DNA from: Bacillus pseudomycoides
Lineage (GTDB): Bacteria; Bacillota; Bacilli; Bacillales; Bacillaceae_G
Direction of reading: 5' to 3'
Length of the DNA stretch: 64,000 nucleotides
NCBI RefSeq assembly: GCF_022811845.1
Contig: NZ_CP064267.1
Coordinates: 219,920-283,919 of the forward strand
The stretch's first letter is position 1. Each line of letters begins with the position of its first letter. The position numbers and the translations under genes were made by a program. Below the pieces are notes generated by a model, which did no database searches, had not been told where the DNA came from, and saw nothing but the letters and a program-made list of their open reading frames with translations. This document shows positions 1-6,620 of the stretch, in pieces.

Positions 1-1
1 T

Positions 2-322
2 TATGGACCGGCAACAACCTCTATAGTAAAACAATTTCAAGTCAGTCGAGGATTACCAGCTGATGGAATTGTAGGTTATAACACATGGAGTGAATTGCTA
101 AAATATAATGGACTACGTACATTAAAATTACAGTCTCCATATATGACAGGCAATGATGTAAAACAAGTTCAATCCCTCTTACATTTACCAGTAGATGGTG
201 TTTATGGACCCAAAACAGCTACTGCTGTAAAAAATGTTCAAAGTTTAAACGGCTGGCCAGCTGATGGGGTTGTAGGGTTAGATACTTGGTATTTGCTGGA
301 ACTTATTTCGAAATATGATTAA
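2..322 (+). CDS. Peptidoglycan-binding domain protein, 3' part
   Basis: The frame is open from the window edge, so the start and any catalytic domain lie outside; 106 residues are visible. They form two PG_binding_1-type repeats, recognisable by the paired motifs PADGIVGYNTW (about visible residues 19-29) and PADGVVGLDTW (about 86-96), each preceded by a VxxxQ helix. This domain anchors secreted cell-wall hydrolases (amidases, spore-cortex or phage-type lysins) to the wall. The protein ends shortly after the second repeat, as in enzymes with the binding domain at the C terminus. What enzyme it belongs to cannot be seen. Confidence 0.8.
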   Translation, partial: YGPATTSIVKQFQVSRGLPADGIVGYNTWSELLKYNGLRTLKLQSPYMTGNDVKQVQSLLHLPVDGVYGPKTATAVKNVQSLNGWPADGVVGLDTWYLLELISKYD

Positions 323-537
323 GTTTTTCTGAAAGAAGCAATAGCTAAAACTTATTTATTGGATATTTTTAAAAAAGTATTGGCTATTAACATAAAGTAG
401 TAGAATGAAAACACCTTTTTATTATCAAAATCAAACCTCACAAACGATCTTTTTTCATTTTGACAAATTTAATAACACTATCTTAGAACCGGGAAAAGAT
501 ATATTTTATCTAAAAATCAATTATGAATATCCATACA

Positions 538-680
538 TGTCACTTTACTCATAAGTTTGCCGCAGTTGGAAGCATAAACTTGCCAGAAATCGCTTATTTT
601 AGAAGATATTTAACTAATTGTCCAAAGAAAGTGGAAGCGTAACTTTGCCGTGAGTTAATTATTAACCCATAAGCTTGCTA
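538..680 (+). repeat. Left-end repeat array of element A
   Basis: Tip TGTCACTTTACT, then four same-direction copies of a motif CATAAGTTTGCC: 550-562, 571-584, 633-650 and 666-680. Spacing is identical, base for base, to the left end of element B 1,798 bp downstream. Probable transposase binding sites. Confidence 0.8.
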
Positions 681-751
681 TGTGTTTTATTAATACAGCT
701 TTGGGATAATGTTTGGTCAAATTGATACTAATAATCTTGATAAATGAGCAA

Positions 752-802
752 AAATTAAGAGCATGTTTTGAAAAAAGATTGATCAAAACACGCTCTTAAT
801 TT
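752..802. terminator. Bidirectional hairpin terminator
   Basis: Arms 752-770 and 784-802 (AAATTAAGAGC...GCTCTTAATTT) with one mismatch. It lies downstream of the minus-strand hydrolase gene inside element A. Confidence 0.6.
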
Positions 803-923
803 ATTTAATTGAATCATTCTTTTATAAAAAAGTCTGATTATTTCTGTGAACCTTCTTCCATTAAAGCGCCCTATTCTGGAATAAGTTTGACATTCAAGAT
901 AAAAATGATCATGGGAACCTAAT

Positions 924-1805
924 CTAGTTACCTCTTACAAATTCCTTTATAGCGGATGCAACTTTTTTAGGCTGTTCTTCGGCAGAAAAATGCCCACAGT
1001 TTTCGATTATCCCTGCTTTGATATTTTGTAAACCGTTTTCTCTAAATCCTTTCATATATGTTTCAATATCTATGTGTTCATCTTCTCCGCGCAGGTAGAG
1101 AATCGGGATCAAAACGATTTCATCTTTCGACGCGAGATTATCTTTTTGATCCTGATCAAAATATCTATAAAAATCAAATCCTGCTTTCAAGGCTTCTGGA
1201 CGGGTGTAAGTATTGGTATATGATTTTCTAAGAGCACTACTCATCTTCTTACCTTTTCCTGCAAGGACATCATAAAAGTAGGAAAAATATAGAGATTCAT
1301 TACCTGCAACAAGTTGTTCAGGTATTTCAGGTATAGAATGAAAAGCAAAATGCCAGATGTAAGGATTGCTTTTCACCATATCCTAAGGATCAACTCCTGG
1401 GATGACGACATTCGTAATGACCGCGCGTGCAACCCTATTTGGAAAGCTCTTCAAAAAGGCATAAGTTATTTGTCCACCAACATCACATCCGACTAAGGTG
1501 ACATCGGTTAAATTCATAGCATCCATAACGCCTCGAACATATCTTGCTATATTCCGGTTGCTGTATGACTGTAGCGGGATTTCCGAGTCTCCAATACCAG
1601 GTAAGTCGATGGCTACTACATGATAGTCCTCAGATAGGACTGTCATAACGGTTTCAAATTCTAACCAACATGCCGGCCAACCATGAATAAAAAAGATTGT
1701 TGGCTTTGACTCTGAACCTGCTTCGACTACATGGATAGGTATCTCTTTAACAATAACCTTCCTGTGTGTGAAGAATGGTTTTGTACCTTTTTCTGTATTC
1801 GCCAT
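924..1805 (-). pseudogene. Alpha/beta-hydrolase (epoxide-hydrolase-like), amber-interrupted
   Basis: A 293-codon frame broken by a single in-frame TAG at 1383-1385 between residues VIPGVDP and DMVKSNPY. In epoxide hydrolases of this type a Trp sits there, so TGG to TAG is the likely lesion. Visible family features: oxyanion-loop HGWPACW near residue 41, nucleophile elbow GCDVGG near residue 107 (Asp nucleophile as in epoxide hydrolases and haloalkane dehalogenases), and a C-terminal GHFSAEEQP carrying the catalytic His. An AAGGAGTGA ribosome site lies 9 nt before ATG 1805. It is the main cargo of element A. Readthrough or a sequencing error cannot be excluded; substrate unknown. Confidence 0.8.
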
Positions 1806-1912
1806 TTTGGCTCACTCCTTATAAGTATCTTGACCCATTTAATTTGTTTGAAATTACTACATTATCTATTATACAGACCACCCCTGACAAGGAGTGTCAG
1901 TTGAACTATATA

Positions 1913-2235
1913 AAATAAGTGAATGCCCCCTCCTTAACACTCTTACGAGTCGTTTGAAGAAGGGGCTTCCTGTTTCATAGAGCGTTGCTGCTTGAGAACC
2001 CAAGCAGTCTTACATACTCTCCACAGGCGTCGTTTATACTGTTTGGACACAACCTTGTCCTACAGTTTCATTCTTCAGTCGTTCTCACAAGTAATCGCTC
2101 TAATCCTTTCTGCAAAATGTTAAGACTTGCATTATAATCTCTGTCTAACACTGTTCCACACTTTGTACAAATATGTGTCCGAATCGAAAGTGATTTTTTG
2201 TACCAAGGTTGAAGAATTCCTTCTTAACTTTAATT
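1913..2235 (-). pseudogene. TnpB (IS605/IS1341-type) 3' remnant with right end
   Basis: Minus-strand codons 2235-2068 encode the last ~55 residues of a TnpB protein: part of the zinc ribbon (CTKCGTVL) followed directly by DRDYNASLNI, the third RuvC acidic motif, then a TGA stop. The stretch after the stop (2067-1913) contains hairpins such as GAAGCCCC...GGGGGC near 1922-1965, as expected for an IS200/IS605 right end, where omega-RNA is normally encoded. The N-terminal ~85 percent is missing; the frame is closed by TAA codons upstream. It sits inside element A and cannot act as a nuclease by itself. Confidence 0.75.
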
Positions 2236-2252
2236 CAGAAACATCAAAATTA

Positions 2253-2327
2253 CCGGAAGCATAAGTTTGCCATAGACAAAAAGAACCATAAGCTTGCCGT
2301 TCCGGCAAACTTATGGTTCATATCACA
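2253..2327 (-). repeat. Right-end repeat array of element A
   Basis: Read inward from 2327: tip TGTGATATGAAC, direct motif CATAAGTTTGCCG, then two inverted copies (GGCAAGCTTATGG and GGCAAACTTATGC). Offsets 12, 29 and 56 match the right end of element B exactly. The first two copies form a hairpin around CCGTTCCGG. Confidence 0.8.
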
Positions 2328-2335
2328 ATACAAAT

Positions 2336-2478
2336 TGTCACTTTACCCATAAGTTGACCGCATTTAGAGGCATTAGTTGACCAGAAAACACTTACTTTTA
2401 TAGGCGATTATCTAATTATCTAACGGAATTGGAAGCATAAATTGGCCTTGAGTTAATGATTAACTCATAAGCTGGCCG
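2336..2478 (+). repeat. Left-end repeat array of element B
   Basis: Four same-direction copies at 2348-2360 (CATAAGTTGACCG), 2369-2382 (GGCATTAGTTGACC), 2431-2447 (GGAAGCATAAATTGGCC) and 2464-2478 (CTCATAAGCTGGCCG). All are offset exactly 1,798 bp from the copies in element A. Confidence 0.8.
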
Positions 2479-2961
2479 TTAGTTTATGCGGAGTTTTATA
2501 CATATGGAGTAAAGGAAATAAAGAAAATGATTGCTTTTAACCACTGATATAATGGGATGAATAAGAAACTACATACGTAGGTGAAGAGGATGTTTCACAG
2601 AATGTTGATAAGTCGGGGATTGTTGGTGAGGAGAACTTCTGATAATGAGACGTTATGTGAACCTCACATGTATAGGATATACATAATGCACGACTATAAT
2701 AATTTATTGTCATTTAGAAATTTGATGGTAAACTTAAACTAAGAGATGAGCGAAAGGGGAATTTATACTTTATGGCAACTAACCTATAATAATCGACTAA
2801 TTAGATACGAAAAAATCCCATCTTTGAATACGGGATAAGTGTGTCTTTTTTACATTATTATAGGGATGCAAGGTATAAAAGTTGATAAAGCGTTTTTGGC
2901 TAATCTAATATCATCTCTATTCACATATGCTGTTGTGTCTCTCCAAATGGAGGAATAAAGT
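2479..2961. other. Gene-free stretch upstream of the SDR gene
   Basis: About 480 bp inside element B. I see no coding signal. It ends in the GGAGG ribosome site (about 2949-2953) of the SDR gene; promoter elements are not obvious. Confidence 0.4.
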
Positions 2962-3741
2962 ATGAAACCCTTATATGGAAAAATAGCTGTTGTAACTGGT
3001 GCTAGCCGTTCAACAGGAATTGGAACAGCAATTTGTCTTTCACTTGCGAATGCAGGAGCAGATATATTTTTTACACATTGGACACCTTTTGATAAGGTAG
3101 AGGGTAACGGTGCAGAAGAATATTGGCCCAAGATTTTAAAGAAAAGGCTTGAAAAATTAGGGGTTCGCGTAGGTCATATGCAAATAGATTTAGAAGACGA
3201 GAAATCCCCTTCTAAACTTCTTGATATGGTTGAAGATAAGTTTGGAACTCCAAGTATATTAATAAATAATGCAACATATGAGTCACCATCAAACTTTCAT
3301 TCATTAAATGCTGATATTTTAGATAAGCATTATAAAGTAAATAATCGGGGAACCATTATGCTTAGCCTAGAGTTTGCTCGAAGATTTGAGAAAAGATTTC
3401 CTGAGGGTAAGAGTGGCCGGATTATAAATCTCGTTTCAGGAGGACCAGATCCTAATAATCTTGCTTACATAGCTACAAAGGGATTGCTTACATCTATAAC
3501 TGAACCACTTGCAGTTGCCCTAGCACCTATTGGTATAACTGTCAATTGTGTAAATCCCGGTCCAACTGATTCAGGGTGGATGAATGACCATATTAAAAAG
3601 CATTTGCTTCCACTTTCCCCTACGGGACGTATTGGAATGCCAGAAGATGCAGCAAAGATCATTAAATTTTTAGCAAGTGAAGAATCTGGCTGGATTACAG
3701 GACAACTCATTCGATCTGATGGTGGTTTCATAGGTAGATAG
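2962..3741 (+). CDS. Short-chain dehydrogenase/reductase (SDR)
   Basis: 259 residues, the usual size for a classical SDR, an NAD(P)-dependent oxidoreductase with one Rossmann domain. Visible motifs: TGASRSTGIG (residues 13-22), a slightly extended cofactor loop; NNAT (about 104-107, variant of NNAG); catalytic Ser in LVSGG (about 157-161); YIATK (about 170-174) with catalytic Tyr and Lys; and NPGPTDSG (about 195-202). ATG follows GGAGG at a good distance, and a terminator follows the stop. Substrate cannot be told. It is the first intact cargo gene of element B. Confidence 0.85.
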   Translation: MKPLYGKIAVVTGASRSTGIGTAICLSLANAGADIFFTHWTPFDKVEGNGAEEYWPKILKKRLEKLGVRVGHMQIDLEDEKSPSKLLDMVEDKFGTPSILINNATYESPSNFHSLNADILDKHYKVNNRGTIMLSLEFARRFEKRFPEGKSGRIINLVSGGPDPNNLAYIATKGLLTSITEPLAVALAPIGITVNCVNPGPTDSGWMNDHIKKHLLPLSPTGRIGMPEDAAKIIKFLASEESGWITGQLIRSDGGFIGR

Positions 3742-3775
3742 AATAGCTTTTTAAACTAATAATCATCACTGATAT

Positions 3776-3822
3776 AAAAACCAGTCAAAACATTGTATTA
3801 CCGTTTTAGACTGGGTTTTTAT
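3776..3822 (+). terminator. Rho-independent terminator of the SDR gene
   Basis: Arms AAAAACCAGTC (3776-3786) and GACTGGGTTTTT (about 3809-3820), with T-rich tail. Confidence 0.75.
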
Positions 3823-3890
3823 TTATAATTGCATGCGCCAAATAAAACAAAAAGCAACTTCTAATAACGATAATTATGTAAAAAGTAAAG

Positions 3891-3912
3891 CCGTCCTGAT
3901 GGACGGTTTTTT
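3891..3912 (+). terminator. Second terminator hairpin
   Basis: CCGTCC-TGAT-GGACGG followed by TTTTTT. It has no gene of its own, and directly precedes a Tn3-type end, so it may have come in with that fragment. Confidence 0.7.
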
Positions 3913-3923
3913 GTATTTTTTGG

Positions 3924-3960
3924 CGAGCGTGGTTTTTTCCAAAATGCTGGCGTTACTCCT
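3924..3960 (-). repeat. Tn3-family (Tn4430-like) terminal inverted repeat, orphan
   Basis: Read on the minus strand from 3960 it gives AGGAGTAACGCCAGC then ATTTTGGAAAAAACCACGCT. This closely follows the 38-bp Tn4430 end as I remember it (GGGGTACCGCCAGC..., GGAAAAAAACCACGCTAAG). The outer tip points right, so the parent transposon lay to the left. No matching left end, tnpA or res site is seen here. Confidence 0.65.
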
Positions 3961-4012
3961 TATAGTCTTGCAAAATATAATTTTAAATAATGCATCTTTT
4001 GCTTCATTATGA

Positions 4013-4713
4013 TTATATAAATGTATATAAATTGTAAGTCATATGTCCAATTATTACTGGGATTATTGAGTTAGTTTTCTTATAAAGTAAACCATAAATT
4101 ATACCCATTAGAGTTGCAAAAATAATGAATGCAAAGTCATAGTTATGAGCTAAACCAAATAATAAACTGGATATAATTAACCCAGTAAAAAGAATATTTG
4201 ATTTCTAAAAATCTAAGAATAATTCCACGATATAGAATTTCCTCTAAAACAGGTCCGATTAATACATGTGTGGATATAGCAATTATGTATATGATAAAAG
4301 ATTGTTCGGATAATGTGTCTATTCCTAAATCTGTTGCTTGTATATTTGCTGAATCATTCGAGATGATATTTGTTGTTTTATCGAGTAAAACAATAAATAT
4401 ATTTGCAATCAATATATATACATATGTCCTACCTCGATTTAGTGATTTAATATTAAGCGTAGATAATATTAGATTATAAAAAGATTTGCGTGTGAAAATG
4501 TAATAAATAGAAAATGAAAGTATAGAAAGGGTTAATAAAAATTTTTAGCTATTTCTAAACTGTCATTATTATCGAATAATTGCACGGTAATATGTAATGA
4601 AAATACTATTTTTAATAATAATCCAAAAGGAATGGTGCAAATATCGATAATACTAGTGTTCCTAAAATAAATTGTTTCCATGAAATCAGGTTTTTATTTT
4701 GAAAATTATTCAT
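4013..4713 (-). pseudogene. CPBP-family intramembrane protease, frameshifted
   Basis: Conceptual reading from ATG 4713 (MNNFQNKN...) to TAA 4013 needs at least three frame changes (near 4640, near 4545 in a T run, and near 4150). The longest open piece carries GPVLEEILYRGIIL, the EExxxR glutamate pair and arginine of the CPBP (Abi/CAAX-protease) membrane metalloprotease family. The piece after the last break continues with LAHN and a final GHMTYN, which match later His/Asn motifs. Several hydrophobic segments are present. Family members act in bacteriocin self-immunity or protein processing; this copy looks dead. Confidence 0.7.
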
Positions 4714-4909
4714 AGATGCTTAAGTCCTTTATATTTTATTTTAAAGTTTTGTGAAATTAGATGAATAATTAAAAATTATGTTATGGATGTTCATTTTGAA
4801 TTTTTAATTGCAGTTTTAGTATAACTTAAGATATATAAAAGTTAAATATTTTAATATTCAACATAAGAGGTATTACTATATCACCTTAAAAATAAACTAT
4901 CCCAAAACG

Positions 4910-4956
4910 AAAAAGCTAACTTCCTATCTGAAAAAGATAAGAAGTTAGCTTTTTGG
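4910..4956. terminator. Bidirectional hairpin terminator
   Basis: Near-perfect arms AAAAAGCTAACTTC and GAAGTTAGCTTTTT. The flanks (ACTATATCACC before, CCCAAAACGAAAA inside) hint that it may be a decayed IS231-ended short repeat. Confidence 0.6.
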
Positions 4957-5100
4957 ATACTGCACTACCACTAAGTGGGGTTATGTAAATTAACTTTATA
5001 TATCTTATTCATTTTGAATTGGTGATAAAATGAATGGTAATTATTTATTTGAAATAATGGTAATAGTTGTTTGATTATAAAAGAAAGGGATTGAGATATT

Positions 5101-6072
5101 ATGAGAATTCAGGATTCTATTTATGGAGATTTTGTGTTAGAACCAGTTCTTGCAGAATTGATCTATACTAAACCCATTCAAAGACTTAAAAATATTCATC
5201 AAGGTGGAGCAAGCTATTTAGTAAATTCAAAATGGAATGTAACTCGGTTTGATCATTCTGCGGGTGTCATGTTGTTAATTAAAAAGTTAGGTGGCTCTAT
5301 AGAAGAACAAATAGCAGGATTATTGCATGATATTTCGCATACAGCTTTTTCTCATGTAATAGACTTTGTTTTAGATAATATAGAGCAAAATTATCATGAA
5401 CAAATATTTGAGGAAATTCTTATGTCATCTGAAATTCCTTCCGTTTTAAAGGATCATGGGATTAAACTTGAATCTATATTACCAATAGAAAAATGGTCTT
5501 TATTAGAACAACCACTCCCTTTGCTTTGTGCAGACCGCATAGATTATACACTTCGTGATTTGGCTACGTATAATATGATTTCTTTAGACAAAGTTTCTTA
5601 TTTTGTAGATGCATTAAGAATCATTGATCAAAAAATATGTGTGAAATCTATTGATGCAGCAGAATGGTTTGTAAAAACTTATTATACTGAAGTAATTGGT
5701 TTTTTTCTGCATCCATTAAACGTATATGGATATGCTATGCTAACAGATATATTAAAAATAGCACTGAACAAACAAATTCTTCAGTTAAATGATTTATTAT
5801 TAGATGATTTTACTGTATGGAAGAAATTGCTTAATAGTCATGATGATGAAATTTTAAATAGAATGAAGAATTTTGATAAAAAAGTGATAATCGATGAAGA
5901 TAATTATGATATACACCAAAAGAAAAAGCTCCGAATTATTGATCCTTTAGTTCTTGTAGCGAATGGTGAGCTTAAGAAGGCTACAGAACTCTCTAACAAG
6001 GTAGTAGAATTAAATCAAAAAGCTTTGGAAAGATCATTGAAAGGAACATTTGTTAAAGTCTTAAATGCTTAG
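5101..6072 (+). CDS. HD-domain phosphohydrolase (SAMHD1/dGTPase-like)
   Basis: 323 residues. The metal-binding HD set is complete: H52 in RFDHSAGV, H76-D77 in GLLHDISHTAFSH (H80 also present), and a late Asp in LLCADRIDYTLRD near residue 147. This spacing is typical of deoxynucleoside triphosphate triphosphohydrolases and related YdhJ-type HD proteins, which hydrolyse nucleotides or phosphate esters in the cytoplasm. A ribosome site AAAGGGATTGAG precedes ATG 5101. The next gene starts 49 nt after its stop. Because dNTPase activity is used in phage defence and this one rides on a mobile element, a defence role is possible but not shown. Confidence 0.8.
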   Translation: MRIQDSIYGDFVLEPVLAELIYTKPIQRLKNIHQGGASYLVNSKWNVTRFDHSAGVMLLIKKLGGSIEEQIAGLLHDISHTAFSHVIDFVLDNIEQNYHEQIFEEILMSSEIPSVLKDHGIKLESILPIEKWSLLEQPLPLLCADRIDYTLRDLATYNMISLDKVSYFVDALRIIDQKICVKSIDAAEWFVKTYYTEVIGFFLHPLNVYGYAMLTDILKIALNKQILQLNDLLLDDFTVWKKLLNSHDDEILNRMKNFDKKVIIDEDNYDIHQKKKLRIIDPLVLVANGELKKATELSNKVVELNQKALERSLKGTFVKVLNA

Positions 6073-6121
6073 AAAGAAAATAACTACTGATAACGAATTT
6101 TATGTTAAATGGAGGATTAAT

Positions 6122-6379
6122 ATGGACATTCGATGGCATGAAGATGGAATGGCATTTGAAACAATGAGAGAAGCTCATGAATGGGCATATAACGTAATAT
6201 ACAATGAGATTGGCTACCTATATGATGGATACAAAATTAAAGATGAAAAAATAGTCTCTTCTCTCATCTATGAATTAGTAAGAGCTAATACATTATGTGG
6301 CCCTAAGTATAATATTTTCTGTGACGAAGAGTGTACTGTTAAACCATGTATTTATAGAGTTTGGGTGACATTAATTTAG
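6122..6379 (+). CDS. Small hypothetical protein downstream of the HD gene
   Basis: I chose ATG 6122 over the in-frame ATG at 6065 because GGAGG (6111-6115) sits 6 nt before it and the longer form would overlap the HD gene end. The product is 85 residues, MDIRWHEDG..., soluble, rich in Glu, Tyr and Asn, with four Cys in the last third (CGPKYNIFC, C, C). I do not recognise the family. Spacing suggests co-transcription with the HD gene, and a terminator follows. Confidence 0.65.
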   Translation: MDIRWHEDGMAFETMREAHEWAYNVIYNEIGYLYDGYKIKDEKIVSSLIYELVRANTLCGPKYNIFCDEECTVKPCIYRVWVTLI

Positions 6380-6408
6380 AAATAAACTACCAATAACAAA
6401 CTTTACGT

Positions 6409-6446
6409 CAACTAGTACCTCTTTACGAGGGGCTAGTTGTTTTTTG
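6409..6446 (+). terminator. Terminator of the HD operon
   Basis: Arms AACTAG..CCTC and GAGGGGCTAGTT followed by GTTTTTTG. Confidence 0.7.
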
Positions 6447-6461
6447 TTGTATACATATTAA

Positions 6462-6532
6462 AAGCATAAGTTTGCCGCAAGCTAAAGGAAGCATAAGTTG
6501 ACCAAAACGGCCACCTTATGCTTCTTGTTACA
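6462..6532 (-). repeat. Right-end repeat array of element B
   Basis: Read inward from 6532: tip TGTAACAAGAAG, direct CATAAGGTGGCC at offset 12, inverted GGTCAACTTATGC at offset 29, inverted GGCAAACTTATGC at offset 56. The innermost copy is of the element A type. Confidence 0.8.
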
Positions 6533-6580
6533 CAAATAATTGAAAGAAAAAGAATTGTATTAAATAATCTAAGTGTAATT

Positions 6581-6614
6581 TGGTATAATTTAGGTAAATT
6601 CTGCTGCTAGGGGG
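6581..6614 (+). promoter_or_regulatory. Extended -10 promoter and ribosome site of the helicase gene
   Basis: TGGTATAAT (6581-6589) fits an extended -10 box. GGGGG lies just before ATG 6621. No good -35 is visible. It lies outside element B, so it probably belonged to the target locus. Confidence 0.5.
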
Positions 6615-6620
6615 CTAATA

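Larger units (their letters stand above)
538..2327 (+). mobile_element. Non-autonomous TGT...ACA element A (Tn7/Mu-type ends)
   Basis: 1,790 bp starting TGTCAC and ending ATCACA, flanked by a perfect 5-bp direct repeat ATACA (533-537 and 2328-2332). At both ends the first 13-bp repeat (CATAAGTTTGCC type) starts exactly 12 nt from the tip. The left end has four direct copies at offsets 12, 33, 95 and 128; the right end has one direct copy at offset 12 and two inverted copies at offsets 29 and 56. Element B has the same geometry. TGT/ACA tips, 5-bp duplications and multiple internal binding sites are known traits of Tn7, Tn5053 and Tn552-type elements with a TnsB-class DDE transposase. No transposase is present; cargo is a hydrolase pseudogene and a tnpB stub, so movement would need a transposase in trans (inference). 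Confidence 0.85.
2336..6532 (+). mobile_element. Non-autonomous TGT...ACA element B (Tn7/Mu-type ends)
   Basis: 4,197 bp beginning TGTCACTTTACC and ending CTTGTTACA, with a perfect 5-bp flanking repeat CAAAT (2331-2335 and 6533-6537). End architecture equals element A but the binding motif differs: mostly TTGACC or TGGCC instead of TTTGCC. Cargo: an SDR oxidoreductase, a Tn3-type end fragment, a decayed CPBP protease, an HD-domain phosphohydrolase and a small protein. It carries no transposase. Element A ends only 8 bp before it and lies in the same orientation. Removal of both would restore a plain intergenic region before the helicase gene. Confidence 0.85.

Noticed and set aside
538..680. 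Repeated 13-bp motifs taken as a CRISPR array
   Set aside because: Units are too short, spacing is irregular, orientation is mixed at the other end, and TSDs mark them as transposon ends.
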